DNA of 64,000 nucleotides, from the NCBI GenBank assembly GCA_023091665.1, contig JALJCQ010000009.1, forward strand, positions 682,001 through 746,000, read 5' to 3'. The first letter of the stretch is position 1. Each line of letters begins with the position of its first letter. Source of the DNA: Pythium myriotylum (Eukaryota; Oomycota; Peronosporomycetes; Pythiales; Pythiaceae). The notes below the pieces were generated by a model, which was given only the letters and a program-made list of their open reading frames with translations, did not search any database and was not told the origin of the DNA. Shown here in pieces: positions 49,075 through 60,039 of the stretch. Made by a program: the position numbers and the translations under genes.

Positions 49075-50583
49075 ATGTCGGTCACCACGCGCCGATCGCC
49101 CACCTCCACGACCGTCACCCCGGTGCGAGCCGCTGCGCCGCCGATTTCGCCGGCCCGCGGGCAGCCTGCCGCCCGTCGTATTGTCCCTCCCTCGCCGGCC
49201 GTCGCGCCGGCTGCGGTCCCAGCTCGCGCGACTCGCGCCAGCACGCGCCGCACCAACACGCCAGCAGCTCCGCCGGTCGCCCTGCCTGCGCCGCGTCCAA
49301 CGCCGCCACAAGTGCAACGGGTGGGTCGCCCCCGCAAGGCCTCGGGCAAGACAACGGGCAAGCGGTCCAAGCCGAAGAAAATCGTCGCTCGCGCGCGCCC
49401 GCAGCCGCGTGGCCGACACTAAGCCGAACCCGAGCCGAGCGACGACGACGAAGGCGACGGCCCAGGCGACGTAAGCGACGACGAGCACGACATCGCCGGA
49501 CTCGACGGAGGTGACGGAGGCGGTGACGGAAACGACGACGACGAAGGTGACGACGGCGGTGACGACGGCGATCGCGATGACGACATCGAAGACCGCGGGC
49601 ACTTCGCGGCAGACAGGCGCTCCACTGTGGACCACCGCGCGCGTGCCATCGCCCATCTCCCTCTCGGCGGGAAGCCGAACCCAAAGCACCTCACGATCCG
49701 CCAGTTCGACGGCCGGATCAAGCCGGGGGACTTTGACGCGGGTGCGCGACTTTGGGCGACGGAGTTCGGCAACCAGCTCATCGGCGCGCAACTCCGCGAC
49801 GCGCACCGTTGGACGGAAGGCGCCAAGTGCAGCATAATCCTTGCGTACTTGGCCCAGGAAGCAGCAGCCTGGTTCGATCGGATCTGGGCCTCGACGGAGA
49901 ACTTGACGGTCCGCGAGGCGCTGCGGCTTCTGGTCGACAAGTACTCAACGAAGATCGGCGAGGACGCGATCCGCGACCGGATCAAGCAGGCGCGGCGCGA
50001 CCAAGCCGAGTCGTACGAGATGTACGCGCAGCGGCTGCGCAACATGGCCGACGCGCTGCCAGGCAGCGTCCACGTCGAGACGAACGCGGCGGCGGCGCTC
50101 GCGGCCTTCGTCAGCTCGGCGTGCCCGGCCGAGACCAAGCAGCTTCGGGTCTTCGAGACCAACGACAAGCGCCAGAAGGTCCCTTCGCTGCAGACGCTCG
50201 ACGGTCTCGTCGAGTTCTTGAGCCTGTACGACCGGTCGGACGGCGTGGCGAAGAGCGCCAAGCCCTCGGGAAACCCGCCAGCGGCCAAGCGGGCGAAGAC
50301 CGACGGCGGCAAAGCCGTGGCGAGCGCGCACGCCGTGATCGCCGACCGCAAGCGCAAGCCGGCAAAGAAGAGAGGCAAGACCGAGCACCCGATCAAGACG
50401 GAAGCCGGCGGCGGGTACGTCCCACCGCCCTGGCCAATCACCGACAAGACGCTGTGCTACGGATGCAGAGGTCGCGGTCACGTCGCGGCCGACCCGCAAT
50501 GCCCTAAGTACCACGAGCGCCACGCGAAGTCGACGCCGCTGCTGGACGCCGCGCTCAAGGCCGTCGAGGAGGATTCGGAATGA
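49075..50583 (+). pseudogene. gag: Copia gag with an internal stop
   Basis: The frame starts at ATG 49075 (MSVTTRRSPTSTT). The N-terminal part is rich in P, A, T and R. After an in-frame TAA at 49420 the same frame continues with an acidic D/E/G-rich stretch, then a capsid-like domain (IRQFDGRIKPGDFDAGARLW...WFDRIW) and a zinc knuckle CYGCRGRGHVAADPQC (C-x2-C-x4-H-x6-C, two residues longer than the usual last spacing). It ends at TGA 50581. About 500 residues would result if the internal stop were read through. The internal stop makes this copy probably defective. Confidence 0.75.
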
Positions 50584-53262
50584 GGAGCCGGCGTCAGGTG
50601 GGCCGAGGTCATCGTGGACTCCGGCGCGTCGTACCACCTGACGGGCCAGCGATCCTCGTCACGAAACACGCGCACGATCTCACCGCCCAAGCGATTCCAA
50701 GTCGCGGACGGCCGCACCATCGAGATCGGCACGGTCGGAGACTTGCACCTGCAGAAGATCATACCGAACGGCAACCGTGAGCCCGACGTCTTCGAGATTG
50801 TTGCGTCGAACGGCATCTATCGCGTGCTGACACCGACGTCGCCTGCCGACGCGCCTTCCCGCGCCGCGCTCCTCACTCGCTCGCGACGAGATCCGAATGC
50901 CACGACGCTCGAGGTGATCCATCGGCGGATGGGCCACCTCAACTACGGCGCGTGTCGACGGCTGGCGGCGAGCGCGGCGGTCGACGGCGTGTTGTTGGCG
51001 CCCGGACCGACGCCGTCGATGTGCACGGCGTGCGCGCGAGCCAAGGTGACCGAGGCACCGGCGCCGCGCGAGAGGTCGAGTTCGCAGGAGGCAGCCGATA
51101 GCGTCTGCTGTTTCGATCTCGCGGGCCCGATCCACCGCTCGTACCACGGCTCGAGGTATTTCATGGTCGCTGTGTGGCGCGGGTACGTCCGCGTCTTCGG
51201 CCTGCGCACCAAGGACGAAGCGGATCAGAAGATCAAGGAGTTCCTCGCGTACATCGAGCGCCAGGCCAACGTACCAGCCAAGGAGCTGAAGATCGTGCGC
51301 ACGGACGGCGGAGAGTTCAACACAGAGAACTTCCGCAAGCTGATCGCCGCCCGCGGCCTCCACCACCAGCACTCAGTCCGGTACCGCAGCAGCCAGAACG
51401 GAGTCCCGGGCGACGTCAAGCGGATCCGCGAGAGCGCCGGCGTCATGCCTCTCGACCGAACGCTTTACGACGAGGTGGTTCTGCCGAGCGACGATGACGA
51501 GCCGCCGCCGGCAGAAGGGGGAGGAGAGAATTCGGCAGAGGGCGAGTTCGACTCAGACGAAGCCGAGGAAGCGTTCGAAGAACCGCCGTCTCTCGCAGAC
51601 ACGTCGCCAAGGGACCCAGCCGCCATGGAACGAGCCGCCAGGGCGATGCGGCAGCTCGAGAGACGCGTGCGAGATGGCAGAGTGACGCCCGAGATCGAAG
51701 ACGCCCCGATCGAGAGCACGAGAACGGCGCGTCGCCGTTCCGAACGGATCGCCGCCAAGCGGATCACTCCGGCATTGATCTGCCTGGTCGAGATCATCAA
51801 GGAGCCGCTCAACCTGGGGGAGGCCCGCAAGTCGCCGCAGTGGCCCGAGTGGGAGAAGGCCACGTGGGTCGAGATCCGCGCGCTCGTGGCCAACGACACG
51901 TACGAGCTCGTGGACCTGCCGGCCGGCGCGCGCGCACTCGACAACACCGTCCAGCTCCGGCTGAAGATCGCAGCCGACGGCACGATCGAGAAATACAAGG
52001 TGCGCGTCTGTGCGCGCGGCGACCGGCAGGTCTACCTTGAAGACTACGTGGAGACGCGCGCGCCTGTAGTGGACCTCGTCTGCGTCAAGGTCTTCCTCGT
52101 GATCGTCGTCAAGTTCAAGATGTGCATGCGCCAAGGCGATGTGCCGGCGGCGTACCTCAAGGCCGCGCTCAAGGAGACCGTGTACGTGAAGCAGGTCAAG
52201 GGCTTTGAGGAACCAGGGCAAGAACACAAGGTCTGGCGACTCAAAACGGCGTTGTATGGGCTCAAGCAAGCGGGGCGCGAGTGGAACCTGGAGGTCGACC
52301 GGTTCCTTTGCGAGTACGGGCTGAAGCCGACCACCGGTGACGCGTGCCTGTACTACAAGCACGTTGACGGAAGCCTCTTGCTCGTGTGTCTGTACGTGGA
52401 TGACATCCTGGTGGCGCACCAGCAAGAAGAGCACGTGCTTGATCTCATGGTCGCGCTGAGCAAGAAGTACCAGGTCAAGGACCTCGGCGAGCCGGCGAGC
52501 TTCCTCGGCATGCGCCTGCGGCGAGCGGGAGACGCGATTCGACTCTCGCAGGCGGCATACGCGGCCGAGACGCTCCACAGGTTCGCGATGGACGAGGCGA
52601 GGACGACGCACACACCGATGGTGCCGAAGACTCGGCTCGACACGCTCGCGGACGAGCCGTCGGCGGAAGAGACCGAGTACATGCGCAACAAGCCGTACCG
52701 CCAAGTTGTTGACAGCCTTCTCTACCTTGCGCGCGTGTCCCGGCCGGACTTATCGTTTGCGGTGAACCAGCTCGCTCGACACAGCTTGAAACCACGCCGC
52801 CTTGCGTGGACGGCGGCCAAGCACGTGCTGCGGTACCTGCGGCGCACGAAGGAGCTCGAGCTCGTGCTGCAGCCAACGGACGAAGACGGCCTGCGCGTGT
52901 CCACCGACGCCGACTGGGCCAACGATCTGCAGGATCGCAAGTCGGTGTCGGGATTCGTGGTGTACCTGTTCGGCTGTCCGGTCCACTGGGGGTCGACCAA
53001 GCAGACCGTCGTTGCGCTCTCGAGCACGACAGCCGGGTTCATTGCAGCGAACGACGGTCTGCAGCAAGCCGAGTGGATCCGGCTCGTGGTCGCGGAGATC
53101 CTCAAGCCAGTGGAGCCCACGCTGACGCTCCAGATCGACAGTCAGCCGGCGATCCACCGCATCAAGCGCGAGGGCAGCAGCGGCGCGCAGAAGGCGGTGG
53201 ACATCAGGTTTCACGCGCTCAAGGACGCGTGGAAGAACGCGGAGATGGCACTCGTGTGGTAA
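50584..53262 (+). pseudogene. pol: Copia pol (protease, truncated integrase, RT, RNase H)
   Basis: The frame continues directly after the gag TGA without a shift; there is no ATG before the protease motif VDSGASYHL. Next come the pre-integrase HHCC region (HRRMGHLNYG...CTACARAK), integrase D residues (CFDLAGPI and RTDGGEF), and then QNGV joins abruptly to an acidic linker, so the catalytic E and the integrase C-terminus are deleted. RT follows with QGDVPAAYLKAAL, LYGLKQAGREW and YVDD at 52393-52404. RNase H has STDADWAND and the tail AVDIRFHALKDAWKNAEMALVW, ending at TAA 53260, somewhat short of the usual Copia end. Confidence 0.85.
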
Positions 53263-54191
53263 AGCGGCTGGTCTCTGGGACAGGCGATGTGGAACAGAGC
53301 ACCCCCCAACTATTCTGGAACGGCCCAGAAGAGAGAGATACCTGTAGGCTAACCGATATTAGTACGTTCGCGGGGTGGCGACCGTTCTGTACCGGTATCA
53401 ACGGTACAGCCGGTCAAAACCGGTATTTCTGATCCCCGTAGCCGATTGGCTAATATGGGCTACCGATCAGACCCGATCTGAGTCTGCGTCTCGTCCAATT
53501 GTAAGGGGCGTAATCAGTGTCAGATGGGTAGAATCAGGCCAGGAGTTCAGCAGGGATAGTGGGTGATAGAGTCAGCAGGGAGCCGGTCCGAAGCCGGTTC
53601 CGAACTTAGGCAGCCGAACCTAGCTTAGATTCGCACTTAGGATAGCCGGTAACGGCCAAGGTAATGGACTTCCATTTTCACCGTCAAGTCCGCAAGCAAG
53701 CCGCAAGACTTGGCGAGGAACGTCGACACCAAGGCTCGCCGTCACCAACAGGAGGTGACGTTAAAGAAGACCCGGTGGACTCTGGCTGTTGTAGCCGGAA
53801 GAAGCCGAAGAACCGCTCAAGGAGCAGCCGATTTGAAGCGCTGGGGCAAGTCTGCCAGCGGCGTCGGCTGCGCAAGTCAAGGAAAGGGTCCCCCCCGCCA
53901 CGATCCAAGGAGTGCTACGTCCTCTGGCGTCTCTACGCCAGGCGAATACGCCCAAGGAAGCCGCAGCCCGGTCCCACCGGCTGCGCACAAGTGCACCGAG
54001 CCCCTGCGTGTTGAGCAGGTGTGTTTCTCGGCCCGTACGACCCCTCCGACCAGTTCTGCTAGACGGTCTCCTAGCGGGCTACAGTTGTCGGACCCCCAGA
54101 GGCTTCACGACCCTCTGGTTCCCTCCCCGACTTTCGGCGGCAGCCATCACGGTCGAAGTCACCTGTTCAAACGGCTGCAGGTGGCCCCGAC
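53263..54191. other. Spacer between Copia and Gypsy coding regions
   Basis: About 930 bp that may include the Copia 3' end and the Gypsy 5' LTR and leader. It is rich in CCGGT-type motifs and has a strong hairpin. I could not pair any LTR with a second copy in the window. Confidence 0.45.
53380..53415. repeat. Perfect 8-bp inverted repeat with extended stem
   Basis: CTGTACCG and CGGTACAG flank a 7-base loop (53387-53409), and GACCG/CGGTC outside them extend the stem with a small internal loop. It could be part of an LTR or leader RNA structure, or a former terminal repeat. Confidence 0.6.
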
Positions 54192-56321
54192 TTGAAACAA
54201 GCGAAGCCGCGACCAAGTTCGCCTGGAGGGTCCCCAGACGAGCATGGTGACAAGAACACTGCCGGTTACGAAGGACCCCCACGCGTGAGCGTGGTCGAAG
54301 GACAATCGGCAGCGAGTGACCACGTCACTCGCAACCTTCTCCCCGATCTTGAAGAAGAAGCCAAGGATGACGCAAGCGAGGCCGGCTCCGACGTCGACCT
54401 GACCAGCGTGATCGACGGATTGGCAACCACTACTGTGTCTGAAGAGCCGGTCACGCCGATAACTCGAGCCGTGAATGCTGTACCCGTGAAGATGGATCCG
54501 ACAAGACCATCTGCTATACCGGCAAGGATGATCGAAGTCATTATGGCGAAGCACGAAGGCCTGCGCCACCTGCAGGTGAACAAGGTCAGTCCCGCGGCCG
54601 ATGTCCGTGATCCGGGCTTTGCGTCCATGAAGACCCAACAGCAGGTGCTGCATGGCATCATCAGCGTTTTTAATACAGCGGGTTACGCTGTGACCATCCT
54701 TGACAACGCTAGGATCATGGGCGTCCGACGCGAAAAGCTCATTGCAGCCGGCCAAGCCATCTACGACCTATTCCTACGCCATCAGTCTCAGCGAAAACTC
54801 GAGCAGGCGTTGGCCGCCAATCGCGGCGGCCGCAGACTCGCTGCAGAGAATCGCCGAGCAGTTGATCGGCCGGTCGCGAGACGAGGTATTGCGGATGGAG
54901 AACGATCTCATGATCAAGGACAAGATGTTGCGCGACCCGGAGTCGTACCTCCAAGACTTTGCCAATAAGGTCGCCTCAGGCGAGGTGACTGCCAACGATA
55001 TCACGTCGAAGGCCGACGGGGGCAGGTCAACCACGCAAAGGGTGGAAGAAAAGGCGAACGTCAAGTCTGGCGTCAAGGCCGAGCGCAAGGTGGCCGATCG
55101 AGACGTCAAGCCCTCAGTCCCGTGGTCCTCAACGGACTACTTAGCTGACATCTACGACGAATGTTCGAGCTCGGCGCAAGGCATCAACGCCATGACGCGC
55201 CTTCGACAATCGGCCTGCGCCGACTTGAAGACGTTCGACGGCAAGTCACGTGACGAATATCGCGGGAAGGCTTTCATAAGCTCGGTCAGATCGGCTTTCC
55301 GACAGGACGAAATGACTGATGGCCAATGCTGCCTCAAGTTTCCCGAGTTACTGACCGGCACATCGAAGATCTGGTACAAGCAGCTAAAGAAATCGACTCG
55401 AGCCAGTTGGTTGTTGCACAGGCCGAGTTTGAGCGGGAATATTGTGGCGCCACAGTCACCGCACACCAGCGGTACTACGAACTCCGCCGCAAGCCGACGG
55501 AAGAACACCTCGACTACCTGTACCGGCTCAATGTCCAGGCGATCGAGGCCGGTATTGATTACGAGGGTGCCGCTGCGTCTTTTCACGTGACCCACTTTCT
55601 TGATACATGCGAGGATCCCGATCTCGCCCGTCAGTTCGGGCTGGCCAAGCCAACCACCGAGAGTCAGCTGCGCCAAGCACTCAAGGAGCTCCTACGTCAG
55701 AACCAGAGGGCGAGGCGCGATGAGGCAGTCAAGTCCCGAGCCGACAAGCGCGACACGAAATCGTCGCGTTCGTTCGTACCGCGGTCGAAGCAGAAGCCGA
55801 TCCTGGTAAACGCGGTAGCCAAGTTCACGCCGCCGACGGTCCGCTTCAGCGAGGAAGTATCAGGGTCATCTGACTCGAGCTCGGGGGCTGAATCCTCCGA
55901 GGACGACGAATCGGGCAGCGACTGCGACAGTCCAGCTGACGCTCAGGTGGGCGTAGCCGATCTCGCGACCGTGCTCGCTCCAGAGTCGATCAACGCGCTA
56001 GCTAAGGTGGTCGCGGCGTTGCAGGGGCGGGAGAAGACCAGCAGGACGAAGACGGAACCGCTCAAGCAGTCGAATCCATGCTCGCACTGCGGCTCGAAAC
56101 GTCACCAGGATCGGGATTGTTGGGGACGGATCACATGTACTGTGTGCGGCCGGCTGGGCCATCCGGCAGAGTATTGCTACCATCGATGCAAAGGTTGCGG
56201 CAATGTCCACGACCGAGGCGCATGCCCGCTCGAGGATATTGCCAATCAGCTCAAGGCCTGGTTTGACCCGACTAAGCATGCCGGCGTTCTGCCGCCCGCC
56301 GTCGAAAAATGGTTAAACTAG
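54192..56321 (+). pseudogene. gag: Gypsy gag, two frameshifts
   Basis: Three overlapping frames make up one gag. The first (from 54192) has a polar acidic N-terminus and a helical part; the frame changes near 54830 and again near 55380 (CAGCTAAAGAAATCGAC). The last segment holds the capsid-like helices and two classical zinc knuckles, CSHCGSKRHQDRDC and CTVCGRLGHPAEYC (both C-x2-C-x4-H-x4-C), then CKGCGNVHDRGAC. It ends at TAG 56319-56321. Both changes look like decay, but sequencing errors are possible. Confidence 0.75.
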
Positions 56322-57193
56322 ATCGCCCGCCAGTTTGGGGACTGGTACGCGCCGGGCGAGAACCCGAGGTCGCTGTGTATGCGTTCGTAGCTGGTAGGCC
56401 GCTACAACGTAACGAACTAATTCACTCGACGCTTGAGGAGCCATATGAGTTCGAACGTAGCAAGTGCCTCCAGCGCTTGACGTTGCTCCCAGGTGAGCGA
56501 CGAGGCTATTGGCGTTTCTACAACCAGAGGTCGCATCGACAAACCATCGTAAGGGCGCAGATCGACGACCACAACGCCCGAGTCCTGTTGGACTCGGGTG
56601 CTGAGGTCTCGATCCTCGACTCCGACTTTGCGCGTAAGATCGGAGCCGAGGTCGACACTACTGTGTCATTGCGCTGCGAGGGGGTTGGCGGCTCTGGATA
56701 TCCGACAGAAGGACGCGCCCAGGTAAAGGTCGTTTTGGCCGGCGAGCTCGCATACCACTGCGAGGTCTGGGTCGGCAAGCTCGGCAACGTCCAGGCGATT
56801 CTGGGTACCGACTTCATGACGCCTGCCGGTATTCGTCTCGACCTCGCCGACGGCGTCGCATTAATGCCAGACGAGATCCGAGTACAATTCGAAGGACGAC
56901 GAGCCGTTTATAGCGATAAGGCGGAGCAGGTGAGAGTCCGGCAAGAGGTGACGATCCAGCCTGGCGAGTCCTTCTATCTGCGACTCAAGCCCAATGCGTC
57001 CAAGAGATTGTGGGTTCGTCGCGATGCGCGGTGGATAACGACGGCCGAACGCAATGACCGTGGCCAGGCGACACGGGTCAAGGTGACGAACGTCTTCACT
57101 GTGCCCGTGACGTTACCGGCACAGACGATAGTGGGCCTCTGGCTCAATCCGCCTGCTGCGCCGCGACGGACCGGCTACGTTTCGTTGGGGTGA
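56309..57193 (+). CDS. Gypsy aspartic protease region of pol
   Basis: This 294-codon frame overlaps the end of gag by 13 bases in the -1 frame. It contains the retropepsin motif VLLDSGAEVSILD (about residue 91) and the second flap-like region ending ILGTDFM. ATG 56309 exists, but a -1 ribosomal frameshift from gag is also possible. TGA at 57191 stops the frame; the same frame goes on afterwards without shift to 57892, so the stop is probably a mutation. Confidence 0.75.
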   Translation: MVKLDRPPVWGLVRAGREPEVAVYAFVAGRPLQRNELIHSTLEEPYEFERSKCLQRLTLLPGERRGYWRFYNQRSHRQTIVRAQIDDHNARVLLDSGAEVSILDSDFARKIGAEVDTTVSLRCEGVGGSGYPTEGRAQVKVVLAGELAYHCEVWVGKLGNVQAILGTDFMTPAGIRLDLADGVALMPDEIRVQFEGRRAVYSDKAEQVRVRQEVTIQPGESFYLRLKPNASKRLWVRRDARWITTAERNDRGQATRVKVTNVFTVPVTLPAQTIVGLWLNPPAAPRRTGYVSLG

Positions 57194-57892
57194 AGGCGAT
57201 ACGAAGAGTGGTGCACGCTCGTGTATGAGGCAGAGCCAGAGCCGGCGCTCGAGAGGAGGCGCCAAGCCGAAGCCGACGCGATCTTGGCCGCACAGCCACC
57301 GCCGGTTGAACGACGCCAGTATTCGACGCCTCGGGAGATTCTGAAGCGAACCGACGTGCTATCCACAGTGCCGCCAGCCGGTGATGATGCCCAGGGCGAC
57401 CCGACTGACTCTGGTGGGCGCACGCCACTGGACGCGCCCTCCCTTGCAAAGGATGATGATGTCGGGGATGTGGGAGCGTTGGCACCCGACTGGGCCAAGG
57501 TAGCGGTGCTCTTCGCGAGGTCAAACACGAACGCCGAGCTCAAGGTGGATAGTTCCAAGCTGAACGAGCCAGTTTTCGTCCACGAAGGACGAGATCTCGC
57601 GTCGGAAGACGTCGAAGGACATCTCGCGGTGATCCCGGAAATACCGCTAGGTGAGGAGATTACACCAGCCGACATCCAAATAGCTGCAGGAGAAGACGTG
57701 CCGCCGCAGGATATTGAGCGAGTACGGGCAATGATCTGGCGCAGGCGACGCTACCTCATGGGTAACGGCAATGCGAGGCCACCACCGGCAAAAGGGGCGC
57801 GTGCGACATTGATGTTGGAGAGGCGAAGCCAGTCGCTCAGACATGCCGTAAGGTCCCGCCCCAGTTCGCCGACAAGCTCTACGAGCTCCTGA
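57194..57892 (+). pseudogene. Gypsy pol linker between protease and RT
   Basis: This continues the protease frame after the TGA at 57191. The sequence is polar, with A, E, P and D, and has no catalytic motif. Its last 100 bases (after about 57795) are out of frame with the RT start, whose frame already reads CDIDVGEAKPVAQ here, so a frameshift lies near the AAAAGGGG run at 57790-57797. Confidence 0.6.
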
Positions 57893-60039
57893 AGGGTCTA
57901 CTGCAAGCAGGCTTCATTGTCCCATCCACGTCGCCGTGGGCCTCGCCTATAGTTATAGTCGTCAAGAAGAACGGGGTCGACATCCGGCTGTGTATCGACT
58001 ACCGGGTTGTAAACTCGCTCACTCGACTGATGATCTATCCCATGCCTGTGGTGCATGATCTGCTGGAAAACCTAGGCAGCCTCAGATGGTTGTGCTCTCT
58101 CGACATGGCGTCAGGTTTTTGGGTAGTCAAGATGACCGACCGAGCGAGGGCCATCTCGGCTTTCGTCACTCCTTTTGGGCTGTTCGAATGGCTACGGATG
58201 CCTTTTGGCCTCAAAAACGCTCCACAGATATACCAGCGTCTACTCGATAACGCTCTGTACGGGTACCTGAAGTTGACTCCACGGCATCTGCAGGACAGCG
58301 AGAAGGACGTCTTCGCTGACCCAGTTCCCGCCGACCCGGGGGCGTTGCCAGTCATCGGGAGGCGATCCTATATTGATGACATCCTCTTCGGTGGGGAGAC
58401 GTGGGAAGAGATGTGTGGTCGACTCGAGCGACTCCTACAAGCCTGCGACGAGTGGGGACTGTCGATTAGTCTCCCGAAAAGTGTGTTTGGCATGAGTACG
58501 GTTGACTATCTCGGGCATTCCGTGTCTGCAGAAGGGCTGAGGGCGAAGCCAAAAAATCTCGAAGAATTGACAAATCTGGCTTTTCCGACTACAGTGAAGG
58601 GTATCCAGTCTTTTCTGGGCTCACTCAATTATTATCACCAGTTCGTGGAGCACTTCGCCGTCTACGCCGCGTCGCTATATGAAGTGACGGAAGCCGATCT
58701 GTTATTAGAGACCCGACAGCCGGGCCATTTGGCGGCGGCAAAGACGTCCTTCGACGAGCTCAAGCGACGCCTCGCAGATCTGCCACTGTTGAAACATTTC
58801 GACGGCAAGCTGCAGACGGTCGTGATTATATATGCCAACGAGTGGGCCATAGCAGCGTCACTGATGCAAGAGCATGAAGGGACTCTCCTGCCGACAAAGT
58901 TCTTTAGCCGCGTACTCAAGCCGCACGAGATCCGGTTCACCCAAGCAGAGAAGGAAGTACTTGCCCTCCTCCATGCGTTACACTCTGCGGAAAGCCTACT
59001 GAGCGGCCGAGATCTACGTGTGTGGACAAGAAATTCGACGTTGTCATGGTTGTTCCAGTCGAAGGGTCTGCGTGGGCGACTAGAGAAATGGGCAGCGATA
59101 CTTAGCCCTTGGTCCCTCCGCATCGAGCGCATCAAGAACGGAGAAGATCACCTTACAGCGTTGATGGCGGCAGCCTCCGGACCGTCCGAGCGGGTAGACA
59201 GTATGCTGGAGTCGATACGACCAAGGAAGCGGGTTGGGGTCAATCACAGTCATTCGCCAGTGCCTACTCTGCGGGCCGACAAGACCACCCTGGTCGTCTC
59301 CTTCGACGGCTCGGCCCGACCAAAACGCGCGGGTGCGAGCTGCGGGGTGGTTTTATGGGAAGCTCCCGAATGGGCGATTGTCGCGGCCGAAACTCGCTAC
59401 TATGAAGACGGTAAGGTTAACGAAGCCGAATATCGAGGGGTAATCGCGGCCATGGATATCGCACTGTGCCATTCGGCCGAGAGTGTGGTGATTGTCGGCG
59501 ACTCACGGCTAGTCATACAACAGCTGAAGGGGGAGATCGAGTGCAAGTCGCCGGGCTTACAAGTCCTCAAGGCCGAGGCGTTGCTGAAGATAGGTAAGTT
59601 CAATTCGGTACACCTGCTACATGTCGCCCGCGAATTCAACGCCGCAGCAGATCTCATTACGGGTAAGGCGCTCCAACGCTGTTCGGGGGGAATCGTCCCC
59701 CGCGACGAGTATGAGGGAATGAAGCTGCTGAATCGGCTCCACGAGGTGCTCAGCGTCCAAGATGACGAGACAAAGTCTGCTCCGGTGAATGCGGTAACCC
59801 GTAGCGGCCGGCGAGCAGTGGATGATGAAGCCTCCAGAAGTACAAGTGCCGATGACGTGATGTCTCCCTCCTCAGGCGCAAGAGACCGGGCGTCGGGCCC
59901 GGGGGATCATATATCACCCGCAAGCTCTCATATTACGGCTGATGATGACGCATCCGGGGATGGGCTGGCGGTGGAGGATGATGTGCAAGGGCCAGATCAG
60001 ACCGAAGGAGTTTGGAAAGGCGGACGAAGTGGGCAGTGA
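57799..60039 (+). CDS. Gypsy RT, degenerate RNase H and archaeal-like RNase H
   Basis: The RT fingers begin before the first ATG (58030), so this region is read from 57799. RT motifs are IRLCIDYRVVNSLT, CSLDMASGFW, FGLFEWLRMPFGLKNAP and YIDD at 58369-58380. The following RNase H (about 58813-59150) keeps EKEVLALLHAL, but the expected DAS reads YANEWA and the expected RDH reads TRNSTL, so two catalytic D are N. A second RNase H (about 59284-59690) has an intact set: FDGSARPKRAG, NEAEYRGVIAAM, VIVGDSRLV and AREFNAAADLI. A long acidic linker leads to TGA at 60037. Confidence 0.85.
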   Translation, partial: ACDIDVGEAKPVAQTCRKVPPQFADKLYELLKGLLQAGFIVPSTSPWASPIVIVVKKNGVDIRLCIDYRVVNSLTRLMIYPMPVVHDLLENLGSLRWLCSLDMASGFWVVKMTDRARAISAFVTPFGLFEWLRMPFGLKNAPQIYQRLLDNALYGYLKLTPRHLQDSEKDVFADPVPADPGALPVIGRRSYIDDILFGGETWEEMCGRLERLLQACDEWGLSISLPKSVFGMSTVDYLGHSVSAEGLRAKPKNLEELTNLAFPTTVKGIQSFLGSLNYYHQFVEHFAVYAASLYEVTEADLLLETRQPGHLAAAKTSFDELKRRLADLPLLKHFDGKLQTVVIIYANEWAIAASLMQEHEGTLLPTKFFSRVLKPHEIRFTQAEKEVLALLHALHSAESLLSGRDLRVWTRNSTLSWLFQSKGLRGRLEKWAAILSPWSLRIERIKNGEDHLTALMAAASGPSERVDSMLESIRPRKRVGVNHSHSPVPTLRADKTTLVVSFDGSARPKRAGASCGVVLWEAPEWAIVAAETRYYEDGKVNEAEYRGVIAAMDIALCHSAESVVIVGDSRLVIQQLKGEIECKSPGLQVLKAEALLKIGKFNSVHLLHVAREFNAAADLITGKALQRCSGGIVPRDEYEGMKLLNRLHEVLSVQDDETKSAPVNAVTRSGRRAVDDEASRSTSADDVMSPSSGARDRASGPGDHISPASSHITADDDASGDGLAVEDDVQGPDQTEGVWKGGRSGQ

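Larger units (their letters stand above)
49075..53262 (+). mobile_element. Ty1/Copia-type LTR retrotransposon, degenerate, no 5' LTR found
   Basis: Gag, protease, partial integrase, reverse transcriptase and RNase H follow in Copia order (integrase before RT). The whole coding region is in one frame, broken by TAA at 49420-49422 and TGA at 50581-50583. The pseudogene remnant abuts the gag start, leaving no room for a 5' LTR, so the copy is truncated. No matching 3' LTR can be defined. Confidence 0.85.
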
